DNA of 64,000 bases from Prodigiosinella aquatilis (GCA_030388725.1 CP128857.1:4340001-4404000), one strand, 5' to 3'; positions 44,823 to 53,994 are shown, counted from the first letter of the stretch. The notes: generated by a model not told the origin, from the sequence alone. Numbers and translations are program-made.

Positions 44823-46406
44823 TTACTGACTGGCGGTCATCACGTCCTGTAGCCAACCACAACGCATTTCCGGCACCGCCACCAGCAATTGCCGGGTGTA
44901 GTCATCCAACGGTGGTGCCAGGGTTTCGACAACCGGCCCCTGACGGATAATGCGTCCGTGACGCAACACCGCCACGCTGTCCGCCACTTCCCGTACCACA
45001 TGCAGATCGTGGGTGATGAACAGGTAGGATACGCCGGTTTCTTGCTGAATCTGACGCAACAGTGCCAGCACATCACGCGCCACCAGCGGATCCAGCGCCG
45101 ACGTGGGTTCATCGCAGATAATCAATTCCGGCTGGGCGGCCAGCGCCCGAGCAATGCACACCCGCTGCTTCTGTCCACCGGACAGCGACGTCGGGTAGCG
45201 TGCCGCCAGTTCAGTTGTTAGCCCGACCTGATGTAATAAATCCCGTACGCGTTCACCCCGCTGTGCCGTGGAAAAGTCGCTCAGGCACACCATCGCCCGT
45301 TCAATTTGTGTTCCCACCGGCAGACGCGGGTTTAAAGCAGTGTCTGGATGCTGATGAATCATCTGTATCGACCGCAACTGCTGACGGGTACGCTGTGCCA
45401 ACTTCGGTGACAAGCGTTCCTCTTTCAGGTGGATCTCCCCGGCACTCGGTGACAATAAACCACAAACTGTACGCCCAAGAGTTGATTTACCCGACCCGGA
45501 CTCACCGATAACCGCCAGCGTACGGCCACGCGTCAGTTGCAGAGAAACAGCTTCCAACACCGGTTGCTGCTGATAATGGGCACTGATACCTCGGATATCC
45601 AACAACACATCATTCAGCGGTGGCAGTGGGATTTTCTGCTCACTTTTAGCTTGCAATAACTGGCGGGTATAGTCTTCGGTGGGATGTGCCAATAACTGCG
45701 CGGTTGTCGCGGTTTCCACCTGACGACCATGACGCAGCACCATGATCCGATGACTGATCTGCGCCACAACAGCCAGATCATGACTGATATAAAGCGCCGC
45801 GACACCGGTCAGTCGAATGATGTCGTCAATCGCTTTCAGCACGCCAAGCTGGGTGGTGACATCCAGCGCGGTGGTCGGTTCATCGAAAATAATCAGATCC
45901 GGTCCGGCACACATCGCCATCGCGATCATCGCCCGCTGTAGCTGACCACCGGAAACCTGATGCGGATAACGTTGAAAAAACACCGCCGGCTCAGGCAGCG
46001 ACAACTGACTAAACAGTGTCAACGCCTGTACCGTCGCCTGTTGGCGTGACATCACGCCATGACGTACCGCCGCCTCAATCACCTGTTCGCCAATTTTGCG
46101 CGCCGGGTTAAACGCAGCACTGGCCGACTGCGCTACATAGGCGATGCGCTGACCACGCACCTTACGCAGTTGGCGTTCGGAAAGTGTCGCCAGATCGGTA
46201 TCCTGAAACCAGATTTTCCCCTGTCGGATACGCATTCCATAACGGCAATGACCGAGGATCGCCTGCCCGATAGTGGACTTGCCCGCACCCGATTCCCCAA
46301 TCAATCCCAGCACTTCACCCTTCTTCAGCGTGAACGAGATATCCTCCACCAGCGTACAATCCCCGGCGATCACCTGAAGCTGTTCCACGCGCAATAACTC
46401 AGCCAT
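44823..46406 (-). CDS. Peptide-type ABC transporter, fused double ATPase
   Basis: 527 residues containing two ATPase domains of the Dpp/Opp class. NBD1: Walker A GESGAGKST, signature VSGGQLQRA, Walker B LIIFDEPTTALD. NBD2: GESGSGKST, LSGGQKQRV, LIICDEPTSALD. It energises the two permeases encoded just upstream. The start MAELLRVEQLQVIAGD at 46406 has GGAGG eight bases before it and overlaps the permease stop by 8 bases. It is the last gene of a five-gene unit beginning with a homocysteine methyltransferase. Confidence 0.93.
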   Translation of the reverse strand: MAELLRVEQLQVIAGDCTLVEDISFTLKKGEVLGLIGESGAGKSTIGQAILGHCRYGMRIRQGKIWFQDTDLATLSERQLRKVRGQRIAYVAQSASAAFNPARKIGEQVIEAAVRHGVMSRQQATVQALTLFSQLSLPEPAVFFQRYPHQVSGGQLQRAMIAMAMCAGPDLIIFDEPTTALDVTTQLGVLKAIDDIIRLTGVAALYISHDLAVVAQISHRIMVLRHGRQVETATTAQLLAHPTEDYTRQLLQAKSEQKIPLPPLNDVLLDIRGISAHYQQQPVLEAVSLQLTRGRTLAVIGESGSGKSTLGRTVCGLLSPSAGEIHLKEERLSPKLAQRTRQQLRSIQMIHQHPDTALNPRLPVGTQIERAMVCLSDFSTAQRGERVRDLLHQVGLTTELAARYPTSLSGGQKQRVCIARALAAQPELIICDEPTSALDPLVARDVLALLRQIQQETGVSYLFITHDLHVVREVADSVAVLRHGRIIRQGPVVETLAPPLDDYTRQLLVAVPEMRCGWLQDVMTASQ

Positions 46407-47220
46407 TTTTGCCTCCATGCCAATTACGGCCATCACGGCTTAACAGCCAGTCCGCCACTACGTTCAGTGATACCGCCAGCAGGGCAATCGCCGCACCGGG
46501 TACCAGTGACGCCCACACGCCAAACAGGATGCCATCTTTATTATCCCGCGCCAGACCGCCCCAGTCTGCCGTCGGTGGCTGAATGCCCATGCCCAGAAAC
46601 GATAGCGCCGACAGAAACAGCAAAATGAAGATAAAACGCAGGGCAAACTCCGCCACCAGCGTAGTCAAGGCGTTAGGCAGAATTTCGCGCCACAGAATCC
46701 AGCGCATTGATTCGCCACGCATCCGCGCGACCTCGATAAACTCCTGCGTGGCAATATCCACCGCCAGAGAACGCGACACTCGTAACACGCGAGTCGCCTC
46801 CAGCACACCCAGTACCAGAATGATGATAGCGGTATCTTTCGGTAACATCGCCAACACCACCAACGCAAAAATCAAGGTGGGAATCGCCATCAGCACATCA
46901 TTCACGCGGGAAATCAACTGATCAACCCAGCCGCCACAAACGCCGGCCAGAAAACCCAGCGATGTCCCGAGCAGAAACGCCAGCGCCGCCGCCAGCGCCG
47001 TCACGGACAGCGAGGTGCGGGTACCCCAGATAAGACGGGAAAACAGATCGCGCCCCAGATTATCCGTGCCCATCCAGGCATTCCCCATCGGTCCCAACCA
47101 AGCGCCGCCAATAATCTTATCGGCCGGATATGGGGCAATCCAGGGGGCCAGTAGCGCGACACAGATAAAGATGCCCAGCGCCAGGAGGCCGAGCACCACG
47201 GAAGGTTTCAAAGGAGGCAT
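46399..47220 (-). CDS. Peptide-type ABC transporter permease (DppC-like)
   Basis: 273 residues with about six helices. The early region GTDNLGRDLFSRLIWGTRTS is typical of DppC/OppC, and the ATPase-contact (EAA) loop is EVARMRGESMRWILWREILP. It would pair with the DppB-like permease. The ribosome site is weak. It sits between the other permease (69 bp gap) and the ATPase. Confidence 0.92.
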   Translation of the reverse strand: MPPLKPSVVLGLLALGIFICVALLAPWIAPYPADKIIGGAWLGPMGNAWMGTDNLGRDLFSRLIWGTRTSLSVTALAAALAFLLGTSLGFLAGVCGGWVDQLISRVNDVLMAIPTLIFALVVLAMLPKDTAIIILVLGVLEATRVLRVSRSLAVDIATQEFIEVARMRGESMRWILWREILPNALTTLVAEFALRFIFILLFLSALSFLGMGIQPPTADWGGLARDNKDGILFGVWASLVPGAAIALLAVSLNVVADWLLSRDGRNWHGGKNG

Positions 47221-47289
47221 TCGGTATTATCCATTACGGTCGATATAACTCTTGTTTGCCGTGTTACGGCCCACGATACAAGGTGAGAT

Positions 47290-48276
47290 TTACTGTCGAG
47301 CATGACGTAAACGCGGGTTCGCTATCAACGCCACCACATCCGCCAACAGATTAAGCAAGATATAAATCGCGGCCAGCACCAGCGCACAGCTTTGAATGAC
47401 CGGCACATCGCGCTTACTGATACTGTCCACCATGTACTGCCCCAGCCCTGGATACACAAACACATTTTCGACAATCACTACGCCGACCATCAGGTAAGCC
47501 AGGTTTAGCACGATAACGTTAATGATTGGCCCCCAGGCATTGGGCAGCACGTGACGCAGTAGAATACCGGAAGGCGAGATCCCTTTCAGCAATGCGGTAT
47601 CAACATACGCCGCATTTTGCGCATTGATCAGCGCCGCACGGGTCATGTTGCTCATATGCCCCAGCACCGCCAGTACCAGCGTAAAACAGGGCAAGGCAAT
47701 GGCCGTCAGCCGTGACGACAAGGACATATCGTCGCTAATACTGCTATTGCTCGGTAACCAGGACAGCATGATGGAAAAAATCAGTATCAGCAGATAACCG
47801 GAGAAAAACTCCGGCAACGCCACCGCCGTACGGGTGAACATACTCAGGAGTTGATCCAGCCAACTGTCCTGATAACGCACGGAAAGAAAGCCAATCAGCA
47901 ATGCCAGCGGCACAGCGATGGCGGCAGTACAACCGGCCAGAAACAGTGTATTCCCCAGACGATAGGCCAGCACTGGCGCAATACTTTGGCGGCTGGTAAA
48001 ACTGTGGCCAAAGTCACCACTGACGACGCCGCCCAACCAGGAGAGATAACGCGAGATCGCAGGTTGATCCAATCCCAGTTGCAGATTCAGCGCTTTCACG
48101 GCTTGCGGCGTGGCGGTCTGCCCCAAAATGGCGGTAGCGGCGTTGCCTGGCAACAGTTGAATGCCAGCAAAAATCAGCATCGATACCACCGCAAGCATCA
48201 CCACCCCCGCCAGCAGACGACGGCCAATCATCGTCAGCAGCGGGAAACGGGTTCCTAATCGATTTCGTACTGTCAC
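47290..48276 (-). CDS. Peptide-type ABC transporter permease (DppB-like)
   Basis: 328 residues with about six helices. RLLAGVVMLAVVSMLIFAGI opens the first helix; the EAA loop is AYVDTALLKGISPSGILLRH, followed by VLPNAWGPIINVIVLNLAYL. The start is uncertain: GTG 48276 (MTVRNRLG, with GGTAAG upstream) is chosen, but a GTG at 48306 overlapping the substrate-binding gene is also possible. Same operon as the binding protein and DppC-like gene. Confidence 0.88.
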   Translation of the reverse strand: MTVRNRLGTRFPLLTMIGRRLLAGVVMLAVVSMLIFAGIQLLPGNAATAILGQTATPQAVKALNLQLGLDQPAISRYLSWLGGVVSGDFGHSFTSRQSIAPVLAYRLGNTLFLAGCTAAIAVPLALLIGFLSVRYQDSWLDQLLSMFTRTAVALPEFFSGYLLILIFSIMLSWLPSNSSISDDMSLSSRLTAIALPCFTLVLAVLGHMSNMTRAALINAQNAAYVDTALLKGISPSGILLRHVLPNAWGPIINVIVLNLAYLMVGVVIVENVFVYPGLGQYMVDSISKRDVPVIQSCALVLAAIYILLNLLADVVALIANPRLRHARQ

Positions 48277-48293
48277 GTTGCTCTTACCTATAC

Positions 48294-49835
48294 TCAGGCC
48301 AGCCACACTTTTTCTGCTGCGCGATTGCCGCTCAGCGGGAAGCCCGGAATAGCCGTCAGTCCTTGCACTTTATTGCTACAGGCATCAAGCGCATCCGCAT
48401 ACAGCGGGATGATTTCGCTGCCTTTTTCCACCAGCATCACCTGGATATCGTGATACATCTGGCGACGCTTATCTTCATTCAGTTCACCACGCGCGGACGC
48501 TACCAGTTGGTCAAATGCCGCGTTCTTCCAGGCCGATTCATTCCACGGTGCCTGGCTAGTGAACACCAGCGACAGCAAAGCATCCGCCGTCGGGCGCATC
48601 GACCAGTTGGAAGACACAAAAGGTTTCTTCATCCAGACATTGTCCCAGAACGCATCATCCGGCACACGTTCCACCTGTAATGGAATACCCGCGCGCTGTG
48701 CGGAAGCCTGGTACAACTGCCCGGCATCTACCGCGCCGGGGAAACCGGCATCTGCCACCGACAACACCAACGGGCCACTGAAACCGGCTTTCTGCCAATG
48801 CCATTTGGCTTTTTCCGGGTCATATGGACGCTGCGGAATATCTTTGGCGAAATAACGATTGGATGGAAAAATCGGGTTATCGTTGGCGACGCTGGCATAA
48901 CCGCCTAATACGGTATCAATCATCTGTTGCCGATCGATGGCATATTTCAGCGCCAGACGACCATCCAGCGAAGTGAACGGTGCCACATTGCCCAAACCGG
49001 GGAAAGTGAAAATCTGACTGTCACGGGAACGCAACAGTTTCAGGTTCGGCATGTGTTCAATACGACTTACGATGCGAGGATTCACGCGGTTGACTATATG
49101 CGCCGAACCACTCACCAACGCGGCGACGCGGGCGGTGGAGTCGTTCATCGCCAGCGTTTCCACCGAATCAACATGGCCGCGTTCGCTGTTCCAGTAATTC
49201 GGGTTACGTTTCACCAGGGTGCGGACACCCGGCTGGAAGCTTTCCAGAATAAAGGCGCCCGTCCCGATCCCTTTATCAAAAGATTCATTTTCCGGTGTGA
49301 TGGCAAAATGGACATCACTCAGCAGAGAGACAAATTCCACGTTGGGTTCATTCAAGAGGATGGTGACTTCGTGGCTGTCAGTGGCTTCCATCGATGTTAC
49401 CGGTGTCAGATAGCCTTTCACAGACGAACTGGATTTTTCACCACGATGATGGTTCAGGGAATAAATAACGTCTTTTGCCGTCAGTGTCCGGCCATCATGG
49501 AACTGTACACCTTTACGCAATGTGAGGATCCAGCGACGGCCGCCATCGGCATTGGACCAGGACTCGGCCAGCGATGGCGTGAGTTCACCTTTTTCATTCA
49601 GCTCCACCAGGTTGTTAAACAACTGGGAACCGACAAAATACATATAAGTTTCAAACCAGAAGGCCGGATCGAGGCGGTCAGTGCTGGAGGCATTATCTAC
49701 GCCAACGATCAGATGACCGCCTTTCTTCGGCTTATCATTGGATGGTGCAGCAACCGCATAGCCCAGTGGCCAACCCGCCATCGCAGCAGTAACGGAAACG
49801 GCGCAGGCGCCTTTGATAAAATGACGACGATTCAT
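48294..49835 (-). CDS. Peptide-type ABC transporter substrate-binding protein (SBP family 5), Tat signal
   Basis: 513 residues. The N-terminus MNRRHFIKGACAVSVTAAMA carries a twin-arginine signal, so export folded through Tat is likely. The family 5 pattern follows: KGGHLIVGVDNASSTDRLDP, LAESWSNADGGRRWILTLRK, FHDGRTLTAKDVIYSLNHHR and KRNPNYWNSERGHV. These proteins bind peptides, opines, nickel or other ligands; here the neighbour and MetJ-like boxes suggest a methionine-related compound. AAAGGA precedes the ATG. Confidence 0.9.
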   Translation of the reverse strand: MNRRHFIKGACAVSVTAAMAGWPLGYAVAAPSNDKPKKGGHLIVGVDNASSTDRLDPAFWFETYMYFVGSQLFNNLVELNEKGELTPSLAESWSNADGGRRWILTLRKGVQFHDGRTLTAKDVIYSLNHHRGEKSSSSVKGYLTPVTSMEATDSHEVTILLNEPNVEFVSLLSDVHFAITPENESFDKGIGTGAFILESFQPGVRTLVKRNPNYWNSERGHVDSVETLAMNDSTARVAALVSGSAHIVNRVNPRIVSRIEHMPNLKLLRSRDSQIFTFPGLGNVAPFTSLDGRLALKYAIDRQQMIDTVLGGYASVANDNPIFPSNRYFAKDIPQRPYDPEKAKWHWQKAGFSGPLVLSVADAGFPGAVDAGQLYQASAQRAGIPLQVERVPDDAFWDNVWMKKPFVSSNWSMRPTADALLSLVFTSQAPWNESAWKNAAFDQLVASARGELNEDKRRQMYHDIQVMLVEKGSEIIPLYADALDACSNKVQGLTAIPGFPLSGNRAAEKVWLA

Positions 49836-49909
49836 GGTGTTGTGTTTCCTTTATTATCCCATCCTGGTGGGATGTCTGTTTATTATATTTATACGTCAGG
49901 TGATGACAT

Positions 49910-50812
49910 TCAGCGCGGCAGCGACTGCGCCAGACGAGCGATGTGTTCTGGCCCGATGCCACAGCAGCCCCCAACCAGCGTCGCTCCCTGGGCAACCCAC
50001 TCGGTCGCCCATTGCAGGTAGCCTTCCGGGTGCGTATCGACACGCAGGCGGCTTAATCCTTCATTGGCGCCACGGTGATTATCTTCCGGTTCAAACGCAT
50101 TAGCATACACACCAATACCGATAGTGGATTGCTGTTGGCGTAGCGCCGTACTGGCTTGAGCGACTGCCGGAGCCATCACTTCCGGACGGCTGCAATTGAA
50201 CAGTAAATTGGCGGCGCCCAGTTTAATGGCGGTTTCTGCCGCTGCGGTAACGGTTTCACCAGAACGCAATCGGGCATGGCCTTGCTCGTCAAGGTCATCC
50301 TGCAAGGTGAAAGAAATCCACAATTCACGCTGATCATCCCCCAACAGTTCACGCACCAGCGCCACTTCCGCCAGCGAACTCTGGGTTTCAGCCAGCCATA
50401 CGTCAATATAAGGGGTCAGCGCGTCGATCAATACCCGCAAGATTGGCGTCGCCGCTTCGGCATCAAACAAATCCGGACGGTAAGATCCCAATACCGGCGG
50501 CAATGAACCGGCAACCCGCACCGGGTGTGGGGCGGCATCGGCGGCCTGACGAGCCAGTTGTCCCGCCAGCGCGGCCAGTTCGTGACCTCGGGCCTGAAAA
50601 ACCGCGTCACCGATATGAAAAGGCACGACAGCATAGCTATTAGTGGTGATGACCTGTGCACCGGCGGCGATAAAGCTGTCATGTACCTGACGCACATGCT
50701 GTGGTGATTCCATCAGCGCCAGCGCCGACCACTCCGGTTGACGAAACGGCGCACCGATACGGGCCAGTTCACGCCCCATTCCACCATCCAGAATCAGTAC
50801 GTTTTCTGCCAT
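49910..50812 (-). CDS. Homocysteine S-methyltransferase (MmuM-like)
   Basis: 300 residues. It would transfer a methyl group from a donor such as S-methylmethionine to homocysteine, forming methionine. LILDGGMGRELARIGAPFRQ, ITTNSYAVVPFHIG and the zinc ligands in LLFNCSRPEVM and LVGGCCGIGPEHI are seen. ATG 50812 (MAENVLILDGG) is preferred to ATG 50818 on ribosome-site spacing. First gene of a five-gene unit with the ABC importer and preceded by three tandem MetJ-like boxes, which fits a methionine-salvage role. It is shorter and more diverged than E. coli MmuM, so the donor is not certain. Confidence 0.88.
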   Translation of the reverse strand: MAENVLILDGGMGRELARIGAPFRQPEWSALALMESPQHVRQVHDSFIAAGAQVITTNSYAVVPFHIGDAVFQARGHELAALAGQLARQAADAAPHPVRVAGSLPPVLGSYRPDLFDAEAATPILRVLIDALTPYIDVWLAETQSSLAEVALVRELLGDDQRELWISFTLQDDLDEQGHARLRSGETVTAAAETAIKLGAANLLFNCSRPEVMAPAVAQASTALRQQQSTIGIGVYANAFEPEDNHRGANEGLSRLRVDTHPEGYLQWATEWVAQGATLVGGCCGIGPEHIARLAQSLPR

Positions 50813-50867
50813 CGTCATTTTCCTTAGTAAATGAACCTGAAAAAGATATCCCGCCACCTTACAAAAA

Positions 50868-50891
50868 ATACATCTGGATGTCTAGATGCCT
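50868..50891 (-). promoter_or_regulatory. Three tandem MetJ-like boxes
   Basis: Three adjacent 8-mers ATACATCT, GGATGTCT and AGATGCCT each match AGACGTCT at 6 of 8 bases, in phase. MetJ dimers bind adjacent 8-mers cooperatively, and two or more are needed. They start 56 bp upstream of the methyltransferase start. Confidence 0.65.
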
Positions 50892-51007
50892 TGATAGCCA
50901 AAGATGTGACATGCTGTAATCCCTTACCCATCAGGGATATCCAGCGCCAAACGCCACTTCGCCTACTATTTGTACAAGACTGCATTATCTACTACATCTG
51001 CTTTTCT

Positions 51008-51021
51008 TTGCTCTACATCAA
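51008..51021 (+). promoter_or_regulatory. FNR-like site upstream of nrdD
   Basis: TTGCTCTACATCAA matches TTGAT-N4-ATCAA at 9 of 10 fixed bases. It lies about 170 bp upstream of nrdD and fits anaerobic activation. Confidence 0.55.
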
Positions 51022-51057
51022 TTAAGCAGCAATAAAAGCGTGAACATTACTACGCAT

Positions 51058-51104
51058 ATTCAATATATAGTGTCTATCCTATTAACAGAGCCCATATATA
51101 GTGT
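51058..51104 (+). promoter_or_regulatory. Paired NrdR boxes upstream of nrdD
   Basis: ATTCAATATATAGTGT (51058-51073) and AGCCCATATATAGTGT (51089-51104) match the 16-base NrdR box at 14 and 13 positions. Their centres are 31 bp apart, three helical turns, the usual arrangement for NrdR repression of ribonucleotide reductase genes. Confidence 0.85.
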
Positions 51105-51170
51105 TTATCCACAAAAGCATCCACAGACCCTTAATACCTTTTGCTAGCGGCAGTTCTCGCCTGTGGATAA
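51105..51170. promoter_or_regulatory. Two perfect DnaA boxes before nrdD
   Basis: TTATCCACA at 51105-51113 and its inverse TGTGGATAA at 51162-51170 are perfect strong DnaA boxes in opposite orientation, 21 bp before the nrdD start for the nearer one. The first directly abuts the second NrdR box. Confidence 0.75.
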
Positions 51171-51190
51171 CATGAATAGAGGAAAAAAAC

Positions 51191-53329
51191 GTGAAACCAG
51201 TAGTGATTAAACGGGATGGTTGCCAGGTTCCCTTTGATGAAAACCGTATCAGAGAAGCGGTGGAACGTGCAGCCCACGCCGCCGGTGTGAATGATGCGGA
51301 TTACTGTGCAACCGTCGCCTGTGCAGTCGCTCAACAAATGCAGGGAAAAGCCAAGGTTGAGATTGGTGAAATCCAGAACGTGGTGGAAAACCTGTTGATG
51401 TCAGGTAACTACAAACAGCTGGCCCGTACCTATATCGAATACCGTCATGACCGTGATGTCGCACGTGAACGACAGGGGCGACTAAATCAGGAAATCCGTG
51501 GTTTGGTCGAGCAAAGCAACGTCGCACTGCTCAACGAAAATGCCAATAAAGACAGTAAGGTGATCCCGACCCAACGCGATCTGCTAGCCGGAATTGTCGC
51601 CAAACACTACGCCAAACAGCACATTCTACCGCGTGACGTCGTGCTGGCGCACGAACGCGGTGAAATTCACTATCACGATCTGGATTATTCGCCGTTCTTC
51701 CCCATGTTCAACTGCATGCTGATCGATCTGAACGGTATGCTGACCAAAGGCTTCAAAATGGGGAATGCGGAGATCGAGCCGCCTAAATCAATTTCTACCG
51801 CTACTGCCGTCACGGCGCAAATCATCGCCCAGGTCGCCAGCCACATCTATGGTGGCACTACTATTAACCGTATTGATGAAATACTGGCGCCATTTGTCAC
51901 CTCCAGCCATAAAAAACATCAGGATGTTGCCAAAGCGTGGAATATTCCCAACGCCGAAGAGTATGCCCGCAACCGGACGGAAAAAGAGTGCTACGACGCG
52001 TTCCAGTCACTGGAATACGAGGTCAATACCTTACATACCGCCAATGGCCAGACTCCGTTTGTTACCTTCGGTTTCGGGCTGGGCACCAGTTGGCAATCCC
52101 GGCTGATTCAGCAATCCATTCTGCGCAACCGTATCGCCGGTCTGGGTAAAAACCGCAAAACCGCCGTGTTCCCGAAACTGGTGTTTGCCATCCGTAAAGG
52201 GCTCAATCATAAGCCGGGCGACCCAAATTATGATGTCAAACAACTGGCGCTGGAGTGTGCCAGCAAACGTATGTACCCGGATATTCTGAATTACGATCAG
52301 GTTGTGGAAGTCACCGGCTCGTTCAAAACCCCGATGGGCTGTCGCAGCTTCCTCGGCGTATATGAAGAAAATGGCCAGCAAATCCACGACGGCCGTAACA
52401 ACCTCGGTGTTATCAGCCTTAATCTGCCGCGTATCGCACTGGAAGCCCACCGGGATGAAGCCCGTTTCTGGCAGCTGCTTGACCAACGTTTGCTGCTGGC
52501 GAAGAAAGCCCTGATGACCCGCATCGCCCGACTGGAAAATGTCAAGGCACGGGTTGCACCGATCCTGTATATGGAAGGTGCTTGCGGCGTACGCCTGAAA
52601 GCGGACGACAACATCGCCGATATCTTCAAAAATGGCCGAGCCTCCATCTCGCTGGGCTACATTGGGGTGCATGAAACCATCAATGCCCTGTTCGGCAATG
52701 AAGTTCATGTGTTCGACAACGATATGCTGCGAGAAAAAGCCGTGGCTATCGTTGCCCGTCTGAAAGCCGCCACCGACAGTTGGAAAGAAGAAACCGGCTA
52801 TGGTTTTAGTCTGTACAGTACACCAAGCGAAAACCTGTGCGACCGCTTCTGCCGTCTGGATACCGCTGAATTTGGCGTTGTGCCCGGCGTTACCGACAAA
52901 GGCTACTACACCAATAGCTTCCATCTGGATGTGGAAAAGAAGGTTAACCCTTACGAAAAAATCGACTTTGAAGCGCCTTATCCGCCGCTGACGAATGGTG
53001 GTTTCATCTGTTACGGTGAATATCCTAATCTGCAACACAATCTGAAAGCGTTGGAGGATGTGTGGGATTACAGTTATACCCACGTGCCTTATTACGGAAC
53101 CAACACGCCAATTGATGAATGCTACGAGTGTGGTTACACCGGCGAGTTTGAGTGTACCAGCAAGGGTTTCACCTGCCCGAAATGTGGTAACCACGACCCT
53201 GCACGCGTCTCGGTAATCCGTCGGGTATGCGGCTATCTGGGCAGCCCGGATGCCCGACCGTTTAACGCCGGCAAGCAGGAAGAAGTCAAACGCCGGGTGA
53301 AACATCTGAACAATGGGCAGTTGGGTTAA
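51191..53329 (+). CDS. nrdD: Anaerobic ribonucleoside-triphosphate reductase
   Basis: 712 residues, equal to E. coli NrdD. It makes deoxyribonucleotides anaerobically by glycyl-radical chemistry with formate as reductant. The N-terminal ATP cone (VIKRDGCQVPFDENRIREAV) is followed by the catalytic barrel; the zinc site is CYECGYTGEFEC and CPKCGNHDPA; the radical glycine is Gly681 in RRVCGYLGSPDARPFNAGKQ. GAGG precedes the ATG. NrdR, FNR-like and DnaA sites stand upstream. Its activase nrdG follows after 196 bp. Confidence 0.98.
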   Translation: MKPVVIKRDGCQVPFDENRIREAVERAAHAAGVNDADYCATVACAVAQQMQGKAKVEIGEIQNVVENLLMSGNYKQLARTYIEYRHDRDVARERQGRLNQEIRGLVEQSNVALLNENANKDSKVIPTQRDLLAGIVAKHYAKQHILPRDVVLAHERGEIHYHDLDYSPFFPMFNCMLIDLNGMLTKGFKMGNAEIEPPKSISTATAVTAQIIAQVASHIYGGTTINRIDEILAPFVTSSHKKHQDVAKAWNIPNAEEYARNRTEKECYDAFQSLEYEVNTLHTANGQTPFVTFGFGLGTSWQSRLIQQSILRNRIAGLGKNRKTAVFPKLVFAIRKGLNHKPGDPNYDVKQLALECASKRMYPDILNYDQVVEVTGSFKTPMGCRSFLGVYEENGQQIHDGRNNLGVISLNLPRIALEAHRDEARFWQLLDQRLLLAKKALMTRIARLENVKARVAPILYMEGACGVRLKADDNIADIFKNGRASISLGYIGVHETINALFGNEVHVFDNDMLREKAVAIVARLKAATDSWKEETGYGFSLYSTPSENLCDRFCRLDTAEFGVVPGVTDKGYYTNSFHLDVEKKVNPYEKIDFEAPYPPLTNGGFICYGEYPNLQHNLKALEDVWDYSYTHVPYYGTNTPIDECYECGYTGEFECTSKGFTCPKCGNHDPARVSVIRRVCGYLGSPDARPFNAGKQEEVKRRVKHLNNGQLG

Positions 53330-53389
53330 CGGGAGTTAATTATCTCAGTGGCCGGGCGCACCATCGACCGACCACACCCCGGACACCAC

Positions 53390-53409
53390 ATCCCCGCGCA
53401 AACGGGGAT
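53390..53409. repeat. Short palindromic repeat between nrdD and nrdG
   Basis: ATCCCCG-cgcaaa-CGGGGAT makes a 7-bp stem, the same design as the hairpin at 5213-5232. It superficially resembles the CRISPR repeat stem but lacks the flanking repeat bases. Confidence 0.5.
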
Positions 53410-53525
53410 CCATGCCGCGTCTCCATATCCGGCTCCGATGGATCCCTGTTCGCACTGGCATGAAAACAGACACAACACATCCACTCATGGCCGTGATATA
53501 GCGGCCCTTTATACGGTACAACGTC

Positions 53526-53990
53526 GTGAACTATCACCAGTATTACCCCGTTGATGTAGTCAATGGTCCCGGTACACGCTGTACACTGTTTGTTGCCGGA
53601 TGTGAGCACCAATGCCCCGGCTGCTACAATAAAAGCACCTGGCGATTGAACTCCGGGAATCCGTTCACCCAGGAAATACAGGACCGCATTATCGCCGACC
53701 TACAGGATACCGCCATCCCCCGTCAAGGCATTTCCCTTTCAGGTGGCGACCCGCTGCATCCACAGAACGTGCCAGCCATTCTGCAACTGGTACAACGTAT
53801 CCGGGCCGAATGTCCAGGTAAAGATATCTGGGTGTGGACCGGTTATGTACTGGCAGAACTGACGCCAGAACAGCGTCAGGTAGTCGATTTAATCAACGTG
53901 CTGGTGGATGGCAAATTTGTACAGGATTTAAAAGACCCATCACTTATCTGGCGCGGCAGCAGCAATCAGGTGATCCATCATCTGCGTTAA
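53526..53990 (+). CDS. nrdG: Anaerobic ribonucleotide reductase activating protein (radical SAM)
   Basis: 154 residues. NrdG cleaves S-adenosylmethionine to create the glycyl radical on NrdD. The radical-SAM triad is C26-x3-C30-x2-C33 (AGCEHQCPGCYNKSTW), followed by SLSGGDPLHPQN and WVWTGY. The start is GTG at 53526 (MNYHQYYPVDVVNGPGTRC) with only a weak ribosome site; no better start fits the family length. Confidence 0.97.
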   Translation: MNYHQYYPVDVVNGPGTRCTLFVAGCEHQCPGCYNKSTWRLNSGNPFTQEIQDRIIADLQDTAIPRQGISLSGGDPLHPQNVPAILQLVQRIRAECPGKDIWVWTGYVLAELTPEQRQVVDLINVLVDGKFVQDLKDPSLIWRGSSNQVIHHLR

Positions 53991-53994
53991 GCCA

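Noticed and set aside
48927..50021. A 364-codon plus-strand frame across the binding-protein gene
   Set aside because: It runs antisense through the binding protein and into the methyltransferase end; no recognisable domain.
52031..53305. A 424-codon minus-strand frame opposite nrdD
   Set aside because: Antisense shadow produced by codon bias of nrdD; no homology or start signal.
53390..53409. Hairpin resembling the CRISPR repeat stem between nrdD and nrdG
   Set aside because: Only the GC stem is similar; the conserved flanks of the repeat are missing and the loop differs.
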